A stretch of 64,000 nt of DNA. Source: Pyronema omphalodes (Eukaryota > Ascomycota > Pezizomycetes > Pezizales > Pyronemataceae). Where the stretch lies: the NCBI GenBank assembly GCA_024516155.1, contig JAJJXM010000014.1, positions 186,001-250,000 of the forward strand, given 5' to 3'. Position numbers and translations under genes: made by a program. The number at the start of each line of letters is the position of its first letter. Within the stretch, counting starts at the first letter, position 1. The notes under the pieces were generated by a model that searched no databases, had not been told where the DNA came from, and was given only the letters and a program-made list of their open reading frames with translations. Shown piece after piece: positions 34,684 through 46,994 of the stretch.

Positions 34684-35864
34684 GATTTAGTATGGTGATA
34701 TGATAACTCCTTGTTGTTATTGTATTCGTTTATGAATTACAGCGTGTAGATTCTGGGGTTTCGTTAAGCTTCGAAGCTCAGCTGCTGATCCTTGTCGCGG
34801 TGGGGTTTCGTGTGGTTCTTGTCGTAGCTGGGTATCTTCTTTCGTATCTTCTTTCGTATTCTTCTTCAGCACAGGAGATCGCTGGTGGTTTCGTCGTTTG
34901 TCAAGGTGGAGGAGCGGACGTGTTGATGTAGCGTTGGCGGATGGTATGGTTCAAGCAAGGTGGAGGGGGAGGCGGGGCGGCAGAGGTGTCGTGTGGTATG
35001 ACTTATCTATCGCTCTATTGTAACTCTAGAACCAAGGTCACGTTACATATACATTAGGTCACTGCATGATGGCTTCTGCATGCGTTGGTACCATATCGGC
35101 GAATAAAGGTGATGCGGGGATTAGGGGTGGGGTGTGGGGAAGGCTTGGCTGGGAATACATAGAACTTGGTGCAGTAGGTATTCTGATATTCTGATATTCT
35201 GATAATTGTTCCCATGGTTCTTACAGTTTCCAGGATCTTGTTGCGAAGCACTGGTTAGAATTACTCTACTCTAGGTCAATTTAGTGCTATAGAGTAGAAG
35301 CTATTCAACACAGAAAGTTCTCCGGTTACATTAGAATATCCGCGGTGTGGCCGTCAGTGAGAGAGGTATAATCATGGAAGAGCCAAAACCGACGAAATCA
35401 CAATACCGCCTAAGTGATTCAAATGACCGCCTATGGAATTTATCTCTAGTTGAAACCGGTGGCGGTGGCGGTTCCCGTGGGCAGGCAGCAGAAAATATGT
35501 TTTACGGCAACGAGAATACCAGTGGCATTCAACAGAGTATCTTTTTCGGTTGGTGGATATTGCTCTCTCGTTTCACAGCGTAAAGGTTAGGACGAGTAAT
35601 TTTACGAATCATTCGGAATCACAATTATTGAGATTACTTGCACACGATTCATCATGTCAATCCACTACATTTCATTCATATACACCCGCAACCAACCATA
35701 ACCCATTTTTATATCCTCATTACCCCATGATCCCTTAAAAATAAAAAGATCCCAACAAAATAAACCAAAAAAAGATACAACAATAGATTACTTAAAAAAT
35801 GAAAACCCAACCCGCTCTAAAAACACCTTAAATAACCTTGAAATCAAATCATAAAAATTCGTGC
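34684..35864. other. Intergenic region, no gene seen
   Basis: 1.2 kb between two minus-strand genes: the promoter side of the E2 gene and the 3' side of the multi-KH gene. No conserved frame or repeat. Confidence 0.4.
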
Positions 35865-38800
35865 TCACTTATCATTACCCACCACCTTCAAAATAGCATC
35901 CTTGGCCTTTTCAAGGCCATTCCTATCTCCGTGAAGAACAATCGCTTCACCGCCACCAGCCTGATTACGGGGAACAGTAATGCGACATTTAGTGTCCTTT
36001 CTGATCCTGTCAACGGTAGAACCACCAGGTCCGACAACAAGACGGTACTTGCGGGGGTCGGGCAGGATCAAGAATCCAGTGAAAGATTGCTTCTCAGCGT
36101 TCTCAATAGCGCGCAGAATCTCAGCCTTGGCCTGTTCAACCTGCTCGGGCTTTCCGCGAAGGACCCAAGGGTAGGTGCCATCCTCACCAGAAGCAGTGTT
36201 CTCAACAACTTCCCAGAAGATCTTCTCATCACTGTCGTTGTCGGTAATCAAGGGCATGTCCTTAGCGGAAGAAGGCTTGGGGTCCTCAGGCTTGGAAGGA
36301 CGAGGGATACCGTTGTGGTCAACGGTAACCTTGAATTCCTTCTGGAGTTGCGTGAAGAAACCTCCATCAGCGATGGCATGGTGAAGACGACGGGGAACCT
36401 CGAGAAGAACTCCATCGGGCTCCTTGATCATCTCGGTGATGTGGGCCTTGCACTCCTCGACGGCAGAGGGAACACCGGTAATCTTGATGTCAGGGTTGGT
36501 CTGGGGCACTCCGGGACGCTGGCGAGGAATGTCAATGGTAACCTTGAACTTAGCCTCAAGGTCACGACGGGTAGCTCCCTCACGTCCGATGAGCTTGCGG
36601 TGCTTCTCGGGGGCGACAGGGAGGATCTCAGTAACCTGGTTCTCCTTCTCAGCGATGATGCGCTCAATAGAGGCAATAATCTTGTCAACAATTCCAGACG
36701 ATCCCTGGACAGTAATCTCGTTTGACTCGGAGTCCTGGTTGGGGAAGCGGACAAGGCGGGCCTGAGCCTGGCGGTCATCAGGACCACCGGCCTTGACGAC
36801 GATATCGCGGAGGGTGTTTCCTCCGGGACCGATAAGAGCGCGGTGGAACTTCTTGTCGACGACGATGGTCTTGACAGAAGTGTCCTCGGCGGTCTTAGCA
36901 ATCTTGGAGAGGACGGTCTTAGCGTGGGCAACGTCGGCCTTGGTACCACGGATCTTGATTTCGACTGTGGACTCGGGGTCGGCGTCTTTGTCCTCCTGGG
37001 GGATAATGATGCGAGCGGAGGATTCGTCGCGGAGAGCCTTAATGTCCTTGGAGGCATTCTTGAACATCTGACCAACAGACTTGGCCAAGACGGAAATAGT
37101 TGCGGTGTGAGAATTGTCGGCCTCATACTTGTAAAGCTCATCGATCTCCTTGCGAGCCTCCTCGGCTCCCTTCTTGGATCCCTTAATCACAATCTCGTCG
37201 GCAGCCTGCTTAGGTGCCTCACCATCCTCCTTGGCCGCCTTGGGGAAGTTAATGCGAACATCGTAACGCTCCTCGAGACGACGGACGGTAGATCCTCCAG
37301 GTCCGATGATAACGCTATGGAACTGCTGGGGAACCTTAACGTGGAGGACAGCCTTGTCCTCGAACTCCTTAACCTGGGCATTGAGCTTTTTGCGAGCAGC
37401 ATCAACGCAGACCTTGACACCGGTGATCTCTCCAGATCCCTCGGAAAGCTTGATCTCGACTCCGTAGTCGTCGCGGAGCTTGTTAATGTTGGCTCCCTTG
37501 GCTCCAATCAAGTTTCCAGAGAACTTTGCGGGGTAGGTGTAGGGCTCGGTGACAACCTCGGCGGCCTCCTTATCCTCATTCTCCTTCAAGAATTGAACAA
37601 TAGCGGCCGCAGTGGATGAAACACCGGCGGGAGGTCCACGGAGGGTGATGGTGTTCTCGGCGTTCTCAGCAGAGGCAGGGGCGGGGCGGCCGAAGCGAGC
37701 CTTGGGTGCACCGAACTGGATGTGAACAGAGCTGGGGTTAAGAGCGTTGATGATAGTTCCATTCTCTCCACGGACCTTCTCGTGAAGCTCCTGGGTGATT
37801 GGAAGAACCTTGGAGACAATCTCAATCTGATCTTTTACAAGGTCATTAATCTGCTGCTTAGCCTCATCAATGGCAGCGGCAATCTCCTCAGCCTCGGTCG
37901 CCTCTCCCTCGTAGAAGAGAGTAATCTGGTCATCCTCAGCGTCCTCAGGGAAGAGCAACTCTACGGAAGTAGCAGCAGAGATCTTCTTTGCTCCCTTTCC
38001 GTCCTTTCCGTGGATGTGCTTGAAGTGCAAAGGCTCGACGTAAATGTGAGAAACTCGGCCCTCCGAGGAGCGGTACTTGTTGGCGATCTCAACAACCCGT
38101 CCCTTAGCAGCATTCACGGCCTCCTGAGTACTTCCGACAATGAGGAGAGGGCAAAAGAGGTTCAGGTCGTAAAGAGTAGTGTCGGAGGGGTAAATTATTT
38201 CAACACCAAGCTCCTTCTCAAGAGCCTTGAGGGTTCCCATCTTGCGCATGTGACGGGCAACGTCAATGGCGTATGCCTTGGCGGTCTTAGCGGCAAGAAG
38301 AATGGCGGCCTGCTGCTCAGGAGTAGGAGGAGCGGGCTTCTTTCCCTTAGCAGGTGCAGGCATGCTAGGGGGAACGTAGTAGGCATTCTTAATGTCAAGA
38401 GTGATGCTGTGGTAAGGCTCCATCTTGGTGGCAATAGCAGCAACAGCCTGAGGAAGCTGCTGAGGAGGTCCAACAATGTAGACAACGGGGGCCTGCTCCG
38501 GAGGGACAATAACGGTGCATCCAGTCTCAGCAAAGACTTCCTTGATGATCTGGGCGTTGTTTCTGGTCAAGAGAAGCTGACGCATGGGCTGACCAATGCT
38601 GTGCTTGTAGGGAGTGTAGCCGGCAGCCTCCAAAGCCGCAATCTTCTCCTTGATCTCGGTGACAACCTTTTCGACAGCAGACTTCTCTCCAACAACGGAG
38701 ATAGGTCCGGAAGGAGCGCTGAATCCGACAGTAGCAGGAGTGGTGGTGGTGTGGTAATCGGGGACAATAACTCTGTCCACGGACTTCTCCCACTCTTCAA

Positions 38801-39784
38801 TGTTGGCCTTGTTGGCTCCTTGGATGAATGGGTAAAGAGATCCACAGCAGGAGATGGTGCGAGTGACCTTGATAACCTAAACTTTATCTTAGCTTTACTC
38901 CATTTTGAACCAAGGAACTCCATTTACATACCCTCTCCTTAACAATCTGATTGATGAGCTCGGCGGCAGCAGCACATCCCTCGGCATCTCCTTCGATAAT
39001 GACGTCAACCATGACATCGTCCTCGAACTCGGCGGACTGCTCGTCATCGGCGGCGTTAGGGATCTTGATGTTGGTGAAGGTCTTCTTCTGAAGTTCATTG
39101 ATCTTGGCTCCCTTCGCTCCGATGATAGAAGCACGGATGACAGCGGGGACAGGGACCTTGACGATAATCTTCACAATGTCTGTCAGCTCAATTTCTCGGA
39201 GGGTGGCTTATCCGCGGGAATCCCACCTTGACCTTAAGCTCTCTAATGAGCTCCTTCTTGGCGGCCTCGCGGTCGTCCTGAGTTCCTCCGTAGATCAAGT
39301 AGTTGGTAGAACCCTGGGCGTTGTTGTGGGCAGCATCGATCTTGGTACCAGTCTTCCTAGCAATGTCCCTCAAGACATCGGCAACCGACTTTCCACGGAG
39401 CTCAGAGACGGGTCTCTTCTCGTGCTTCAAGAAAGGAACGACAATCTGCTGTCTTTGTCCGGTGGCAATCGAAGGAGTCCAGTTGCTCTGCTGGACAGCG
39501 GCGGTGAAGTTAGGAGTGGATCCAGCGCCCCAGGTAGCGGCAGCGGTGGTTCTGGTGGGAGCACCTCCGAGAGCAGGGAAAGCGTCCACAGAGGAAACAT
39601 CCAAGCTGGTAGCCTTCTTCTGAGTGTTCTTAGCATCAATGGCTGCGGCGGCGGCAGCAGCAGCTTCAGCCTGAGCTTGGAGAAGCTGAGCAGGAGTAAG
39701 TTCCCTCACGGGAGCGGTTTCAACGGGAGGAGACACGGTGGTACCATTCTCCTCCGGAAGGGTTCCGCTGTTGATTTCGGACAT
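35865..39784 (-). CDS. SCP160: Multi-KH RNA-binding protein, vigilin/Scp160 homolog
   Basis: Three minus-strand exons: 39784-39227, 39186-38932, 38876-35865; 1274 residues, the size of Scp160/vigilin. Family knowledge: binds mRNAs and polyribosomes at the ER/cytosol through an array of KH domains. Seen: an N-terminal Ala/Gln-rich region, then repeated KH modules. Canonical GxxG loops appear as GAKG (IIGAKGAKI, exon 2), GENG, GAKG (LIGAKGANI), GPGG (IIGPGGSTV), GPGG (LIGPGGNTL), GREG and GPGG near the end (VVGPGGSTV). Other modules lack the loop (e.g. AIADGGFF), as is usual in this family. The start MSEINSG is chosen because the 14 upstream codons begin at a non-ATG. Intron 1 would be only 40 nt; intron 2 (GTATGT...TTTAG) is normal. 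Codon use is GC-rich and biased, suggesting high expression. Confidence 0.93.
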
Positions 39785-41039
39785 TTTGGGCAGTACGTCA
39801 AGGTGATAACCGGGCGATACAGACAACCTGATTCTCCTGGTTCGGAGATGTGGAGGATACGCTTAAACGTGGCAGAACACGGTGTTGGAGGCTCTGGTGT
39901 TTCGTGGGAGCTGTATCGAGGTATGGTGGACTCGGTTGCAGCTGATGCTTGTGTTGAAGCGAGGGTGGGTGGGTTGAGTCGACAATGGGGACAGAATCGT
40001 GGGAAATAAGAGAGGGTTGAGCTAACGTGACTAGAGTTCCCATATGCCAAGCTATATACATACACCATCCACGTCCATGAGGACACGTACAAATTTATGA
40101 ACTCCAGCTATCTTAGCGTACCGCGGCGCGTTAGTAACGTTGTAGGCGCTCAACATGGTTGCCCAACAGGCAGAGTCGGTGGTGAGAGCAACTGGACGGC
40201 GGGTGAATGCAAAGCTGATGAAATCCGGGACACTTTTGCCGGTATCTTTGAACGTAACAGGCAGGAGACAAGAGCAATGGGGTACGGCAGGTTGAATGTG
40301 AAATGAGGTTCCATCCAGGGGCAATTCTGCCATACATATTTACTCCGAGTTGCATCGTACCGAAATTGATACAGTCGATGTTAAATTGATGAATCGCCGA
40401 CTCGCTGTTCTCCACGGAGCCAATTCGGGATGGAAGATTCCGTAGGGTTCTAACGAATAAGATTGAATTAAGCATCGCGCTAATGACTAAGAATATTCTA
40501 ACTAGCGGCCCGCGGGGATTCAACAGTGGGGAAATCCGAGTTAAAGTGTAACGAAGAACTTCCATCATCGTGACATCAGAAGCGAAATCAATATGGTATC
40601 ATATATTTTTATTGATGCAAGTGAATCGATCCCAACCAACCTTCCCTATATACATGCAAATACCGCCCCGTAATTCCTCCATAAACTGGCCACCATAAAA
40701 AGACCCAAATAATTGACCTGAACTACTTTTTGAATGGAGAGCATTGGGGTTATACAAGGGGAGAAAAGGTATGTAGCCAAAAACAGAAGCTAGCGAACTC
40801 TAGGAAACAAAAAAGTAAAAGGAACAAAAAACACCAAGGAAAAGCAGTATGGGTGTATCTTACAGAACTTGATAAAATACTCCTCATCGTCTCCCAAAAG
40901 CCCCGACAACACCTCCCAAAGAAACAGTTTAAAGCCCACAAACAATCCTAAAGAAACACGAAAAGGTATAAGGCGCATAATAACAGCAATAACGAAAAGC
41001 ATAATCGAATGGGCCTTCAATATGATGCTGAAAATACAT
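39785..41039. other. Intergenic region, no gene seen
   Basis: The leader and promoter of the multi-KH gene and the 3' end of the DBF4-like gene. Overlapping short frames on both strands have no family features. Confidence 0.4.
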
Positions 41040-43119
41040 TTAATGGTACTCGCGCTGAGGAGAAGGAGCCCTTGGAACACGAGTAAGTTGACAAATAACA
41101 GTATCAAGGTCGGACCAATTTTTGCTGTTGGCGGCAAATCTTCTGTGCTGCCTGGAGAATGTATGCTGCAGCACTCGTCAATATAGTTACGACCAACTCA
41201 AAGGAGCAATAAATACCTCTTCGAAATCATCAAACTTTTCCCTACAGTTCTCACAATAACCAGGCTTTGGCTCTGGCTTCAGTCTCACAGTCTTCTCCTT
41301 TTTAATTTCTGCTACGCCGGTCCTTGAATTCACTTCCGGACCAGCAGCACGAGTTTTACGGGTATTTTTGGGTTCTGGATCCGAAGGCTTCGCAAAGAAC
41401 TCGGGGACTCTCTTGGCGGCCACGTTCGATGTGTTGTTGCTAAGCAATACGTTTCCGGCAACCCTACGATGCAAAGCTTGAATCTCCTTGCTGGTACCAG
41501 CACGCTGACCAGGTTGATCTTGGTGGGAGGAGATCATTCTGGAATGGATAGCAGAGGTGATGTTTGAAGGCTGCATACCGGAGGCAGCAGGCTCTACATT
41601 GTTTCGCTGAGAAACACCGGCAGAAGCAGTCTCGTTAGTAGCAGTGAAAGCAATGTTATTTTCGTTACGACCACCACGCTTTCTCGTGAGTTGAGTCTCG
41701 GCAGTTACGGCTGGACGAGCATTGCCGGCCGTGTCAAGTTCTGTAAGGACACGCTTATTCTTTCCAGCAGAGGTCCGTGATTTTGCGGGCGAACGTTCCT
41801 TAGTTATTGCGGTATCTTTCACGGTAGATTTAGGAGGCTCCAAGGTGGTAGGTGCGGTTGCTGTCGTGGCCGGAATGGCGCTAGATTCTTTGCGGCGGGG
41901 CTTTGTCTCCGCTTTAACCTCTGCTTTAGGATCAGCTGGTACAACCGCCTTATCCACTGTTGCTTCGGCCTTCTTCGCCTTTTGAGCTGCGACGTTGCGG
42001 TGCTTTTCACGCTCTTGGTGGACACTCTCTTCGATGAAGGGACATTTTCCTCCACTAACACTACGAAACTGAGGCCATGTTCCTTCTTCTCGACGCTGGA
42101 CCTTGGGGTATTCTCGGAGAATAATGGGGCGGTTGGCACCGAGCATATCGTAGATGTAGATATATGGGCCTTTCCAGTAGTGGAGATCTTTGCTAGCAAC
42201 TGTAGGGTCACGATCTGTCGGTCCATGAAGACGTTCGTTACGAAGGAGATGTGTCAAATCGTTTTGCTGGGTGGTAGCACGTTCAGCTCGGGCAGGTTGA
42301 TCCCGTGCATGAGTTGCAGATAGAGTAGATCGGGTCGTTGAAAAATCGAATAGTACATTCAAGACACGTTCCAGCTTTTCCGTAGTCCAGATCTTCATGC
42401 CATATTCTTTTGCCTTCAATAAGATATCAGTATTACCAGCAGCTTTGCGGGCAGCCCCAGCTCCAGCTCGGGACATTCTTGTAGCGGTTGCAGCATCGGT
42501 ATTCGGCAACCGATTGGTGATAATATGAGTGACGTTACTGGAGAAAAATTTCTCATATGTCTAGGAAACTTTAGCTTTGATATATGTGCAATCATACCAG
42601 CATATCCTCACTCACCGCTCCTAACTTAACAACCTGTTTCTGTGCCCTAGCCGATACCTCTGGCGAAATATTTTCAAAGAAGAACACAAACCCCGGGAAT
42701 GCTCTTCGGAAATGCTTTTGCCAGGCTAACACATCATCAGTCACGCGCTCCGGTTGTTCAGTTTTGGTCCCAGTTGTCTTCTGTTCCCGAGCAGGCTGTA
42801 GTTCCTGAAAGAGGGGAGGGTTTCCAGTAGCTGTACGCGTTCGGGCGGATGCTCTCTTAGGTTGTTGAGCGGCCTTTACGGGCTCGGTGGTGGGTTGTGA
42901 TCTTCTAACGGGAGTCCTGATATGGGCACTGGCGGCATCGATGGCCTGTTTTTTGGTAGGAGGCTGACCATTGGAAGTTTCTTGCTGCCCGGAGCGAGAT
43001 CGTTTAATGGAGCCTGACATTGTAGTGGAGAAGTTCGAATTGACCGCGTTCGGTAGGTTGCTGAGAGGGGTCCTTCTGGACGCTCCGGCAGGTGACGGTG
43101 GAAAAGAGACTTGGGCCAT
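41040..43119 (-). CDS. DBF4: Dbf4-type regulatory subunit of Cdc7 kinase
   Basis: Three minus-strand exons: 43119-42616, 42560-41217, 41165-41040; 657 residues. Family knowledge: Dbf4/Dfp1 activates Cdc7, which phosphorylates MCM to fire replication origins. Seen: an N-terminal basic, disordered region; a BRCT-like motif N (about 127-235) with LGA-TYEKFFSSNVTHIIT; motif M (PYIYIYDMLGANRPIILREY, about 300-319, followed by WPQFRSVSGGKCPF); and a C-terminal motif C zinc finger C604-x2-C607-x9-H617-x5-H623 that is rebuilt exactly across the last intron (FEE|HTFSRQHRRF). I preferred donor GTGAGT after LGA over a later GTATGA, because it gives the family's LGA-x-x-E-K-F-F. All motifs are intact. 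Confidence 0.93.
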
Positions 43120-44878
43120 CGGGAAGCATAGAGCTAAGAGCGGCGGCCTTCTGTTCGTAGATACCGTGGTCGCTCAAAACATTCTGAGTCGGGGTCGCCT
43201 GGCTGTGTAGTCCTTCCTAGGAGTGTCGTGGGGTGTAGAAGTTCGAAGTAAGAATTGGTCCTGCAGCGAGTCGTAATAGAACGTCTTAGAGTAACCGCAG
43301 GGCCAAAAACAGAGGGCCGAACTCTCGAGGTATGTCGTAGAAACGGTTTGTAGCGGGTCGGCGTCGTCTGTCGCGCGATCTTTTGTCGAGGTGGAGGAGG
43401 TGAGAATGGACTAGGAAAGGCAAGTGGCTGGCTGTCGTTGCGTTCGTTGTATCTCCGCTCACCGTATGGGGCGGTTGGCCAGGTGAATTTTAGCCGTCTG
43501 TGTTTGTTTTGCTGTTGTTGCCTGGGTTCTGACAAGATGCACCAACTTCTTCGCAATTCTAAATATGTAGAGGAGTTCCGCAAGGGGATGTTTGTGCGAT
43601 TATTTGGCTACAATCTTTCGAAATTCTAAACCCGTTTCACTTTCGCATGTTCTTTCCCTGGACTGCCCTTCTGGAGCAAAACAGTATGCACGTCACGTGA
43701 AAGCGCGCTTTTCCAGTTATTTCGCCACGCTTCCCCTGACCACGCGTAAAGGATTTCACTTTATTCGCTGATACCTGGCGCCCCCGCTTCCCGAAACGAT
43801 GGCTGCTGTGGATTTTACCACGCTTTCAATGTCCTCAATTCTCGTCGAACGCGTCCAAGATATTTTCATCAAACCGGTCTGTGGTTGGCAACTTTATTGA
43901 ATTAGAGTGGATATCAAGTGGCTGGTCTGTCTGCCGCACACCGCATTCTCCGAAACTTCTTTGGGTTCACTGGCATCAACCCTGATATGTATTGGGTGAC
44001 CGAGGGGCTGGTGAGGCTTAAGCAGCAACGGCAACAGAAACTCGGTACGGAATCGAACCGATCGAAGGAAACCGAAGATCTCACCCACTCCTGTGGCCAC
44101 TCCGATGGTCAAAATACCAGGGTTGTGGTGATGTACTGTCTTTGCAAGATCTGTCCAATCTGAAAAAAAAAACGTCAGGCAACCATGCATATGCAAATCA
44201 CGAAACGGCAAATTGAATCTCACATTCCAGTGAGCCTTTCCTGTATGGGCACCATAGCTTAGAGGGCTCTAAACTTTCTTTTTGGCGCGACTGTTGCTCG
44301 GAGACGCGCGTCTGACTGTCAGCCCTATCGCAACGGGCTGGGACATCCCGCTAGTATGCTTTCGTGGGGTTTGGCATCGCGGGGTGAAAATCGTGGAGAA
44401 AATTGAATGATGTGGTTGGGAGTATTAGGAAAGAAGTGAGAGTTTGTGCTAAAATGAAAACTACCGGCTGAGATAGGATGATGGATATTACAATCCCAAG
44501 TTTGACCCTCAGAGGGCTCCTGTGGCGAGGGTTTCTACATATGATGCCATAGACTCTAGATTCGTGTGGTCACGTGCCTCTACCATCCGGCAACTGATAC
44601 CAGGTTAAAGCTCTGATGCTAAAGCTTTATATGTTCTCGCTGCTGGACTACCTTTGTCAATACATACTTTGCAAGTCTTCGACAGAATATGTTCGATCAC
44701 CATGACACTCACCACCGCCATACCCTAAGGTGGAGCTGCTCCTCCACCGTACCCTAAAGCTTGAAGATGCTGCAGGACGGCTTGCATCAGCTAATGTTCT
44801 CCGGTTGTTGTTGCTATGATACTTACTCCCGAATTCCCATCCATCCTCCATCTTTTCCTCCAGCCCTCGCCCCATATA
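43120..44878. other. Divergent promoter region
   Basis: 1.8 kb between DBF4 (minus) and the plus-strand gene at 44879. Short overlapping frames at 43134-43583 and 43894-44223 show no family features. It contains two ACGCGT sites (listed separately). Confidence 0.45.
43742..43854. promoter_or_regulatory. Two MluI cell-cycle box (ACGCGT) motifs
   Basis: ACGCGT occurs at 43742-43747 and 43849-43854, about 620-735 bases upstream of the DBF4 start. Family knowledge: MBF binds ACGCGT and drives G1/S genes, including replication genes in yeasts. Two copies within 110 bases next to DBF4 are suggestive; the distance is large and the motif is short, so this is inference. Confidence 0.35.
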
Positions 44879-46593
44879 ATGAAGATGGTCGAGCCGTTGG
44901 ACGACCGCCTTACTCCCGAAGACCTGACAGAGGATCAGCTAGATTCTTTGATGGTCGTCTGGGATGCCAACAGTACCTCCAATCAACTTCGGCAATCTTT
45001 TGCCACTACAGAAGAACAGCCTTCCCATCAGGATAACGAACTCAGTGTTCCAGATAACGAAGCCGATATAGCCATTGACACAAGCCTAATCGAATGGTTT
45101 CGTGAGCATGATCCACTGCTCGAGGCCGAAAAAGAAGCCGTTTTAGACATAACCACAGCCGAGAGCGAAGCCCAGCCTCATCCTTCGCTATATGACACGA
45201 CAGACATGAATGCACAGTTTCCGCTACCGGTAGATGATACCTTCAGTGATACCGAGCTTGACAACCTAATGCTAGGTATAGTCGATGCAGAACTTCCCGA
45301 GTCTCAAAAATCAATAATGATGCCTCCGGAACTTAACACTTCCTCAGAAGCAGTTTATCCAGAATTTTCCGATTATTATCCCGCCATGGTCGAGGAATCA
45401 ACCGATCACATACCCTCTTCGCCGTTTGCAGAACTTCGCCAAAGACCTAACTATGTGGTTGAAACGTTCGAGCCACCCGAGGATATTCAGATACCATTCG
45501 ATGATAATTCTCAGGATCTCGCTGTAGATGATACCTGGATTCCTTGTGAACGGAGGAGTGAGTCAGTCGATAATATGAATATCCCCGATGGCCATGAAGA
45601 GCTCATATCCGACTCCTATCCCATGGACCCATTCGAGGAGGAGGTAGCTGTTATGATGATGGAGAACGCCGAGAGCAGTTTGAAAGGAAAAGATGGAGCA
45701 TTGTCCAGCGACGGGCCCATCCCGGAGGATCTACAACTTCCACCCAACAAACCAGATCAAGACCCATATGGAATGGATACACTCGACGAAGAGGCTGCCA
45801 TCTTAGTGGCTGATCAGATCGAGTATTCAAGTACCTTGGTCTCATCAGAGAATTTGCTACAGACGCTTCCAGCAGCGACACTGACCAGGACTAAAGCACG
45901 AACGGTCACCAGAGTTCCACCGACATTTTCTAAAGGAACAGGACTTACAAATTCAAACTTCTCGCAGATATCGACTTCCAACAAACGGCCAAAGCTAACA
46001 TCACCAGAAAGCTCGTCACCAGTACCGGCCTCAACTCCGGGTCTCAGTGATGTAATGAAGCCATTTGTCCGCAGCCCGTTTCCGACGCCGGTACAGCCTC
46101 GCAGTGCTATTGACGGCCTCTCCACAAAGACACTTGTGAAAACATGCTTTCGAATTGGGGAAGCTATCAATGTAGGGGTACAATTTTACCGACTTCCTCC
46201 AGATTCTGAGACGGAGGATATTTTTGTCGAGCTTTATGGTCAGTCATTCACCCTGTCAAGTTGTAGTTGAACTGAAGCCAACCTTCCTTAGCAAGGGTTT
46301 CTTTTTCCGAGCGGAACGTAGCGCGGCAAACATTCCAGTTCCTCGACTTATACCACGACCGACCACCTTTTTTGTCAGGATCATTCGAATACTGGAAGCG
46401 ATGCGAACTGTGGAGTGCTGACTCGGCGGTTTTCCTAGGGCGAGCTGGAAGGGGAAAGCTCGCACGTGTCATTGGAAGGATGAAAAAACGGGATGGAGGC
46501 ACAGATGGAACGCCGTTTAACATGCAGATTATGCTAATTTGGGAGGCAAGCTGGGAGAATATTCGGGTTGCACGAAAGATACTGGATTCATAA
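44879..46593 (+). CDS. Conserved fungal protein of unknown function
   Basis: Two exons: 44879-46238 and 46292-46593; 553 residues. The intron GTCAGT...cttccttag joins FVELY to ARVSFSERN. I do not recognise a named family. Seen: an acidic, disordered N-terminal two-thirds with repeated D/E-rich pieces (MDPFEEEVAVMMMENAES and GMDTLDEEAAILVADQ are alike, suggesting internal repeats), a basic patch with KRPKL, and a compact C-terminal domain (about 415-553) beginning TLVKTCFRIGEAINVGVQFY and ending IWEASWENIRVARKIL. The C-terminal domain looks like one seen in ascomycete hypothetical proteins. The acidic N-terminus plus NLS-like KRPK suggests a nuclear role, which is only inference. ATG 44885 is an equally possible start two codons later. 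Confidence 0.8.
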
Positions 46594-46994
46594 AAATTTC
46601 ATCGCACGTTGTTAATAATTTTCAGATGTTGTTGAGATGTGTATTTCTTGGATCATTTTATACTAATTTCGAAGACAAGTTGGCATTTATTTCACGTTCG
46701 ATTGGCGCGACTTAACAGGCAGTATGTAATTCTCACCTATAAAACAAATTCCTTCGTCACTTTAAACGTGCGCAGCGGAATTCAAATACTCCCAGGATTC
46801 CCAGAGCTTTCAGGGTACAGTACATATCGCAAGAGGTGTCGCATGATATCATCTAGCTTCCTAGTCCAGCCACTCGCCTAGACGCGCGAAGAAGCTGTAG
46901 CTTGTCCCGGCGCACCTCCCCTCCATCCAGGACACCTCGCCTAATAACCCCGCATCCCACCTCCCCACAACACCATCATCCTCATCTCATCACG
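46594..46994. other. Short intergenic region
   Basis: Nothing recognised apart from a pyrimidine-rich leader (CCTCCCC, CACCTCC) before the ATG at 46995. Confidence 0.4.

Noticed and set aside
37722..38942. 406-codon antisense frame opposite the multi-KH gene (with others at 35838-36725 and 36843-37619)
   Set aside because: These mirror the strongly biased codons of the real gene; they lack family features and have overlapping siblings in other frames.
44040..44070. B-box-like GGTTCGATTCC on the minus strand
   Set aside because: The T stem does not pair beyond three bases and no A box or acceptor stem is found upstream.
44245..44330. tRNA-like sequence with a good A box (TAGCTTAGAGG)
   Set aside because: No B box (GGTTCRANNCC) or pairing acceptor stem at the right distance.
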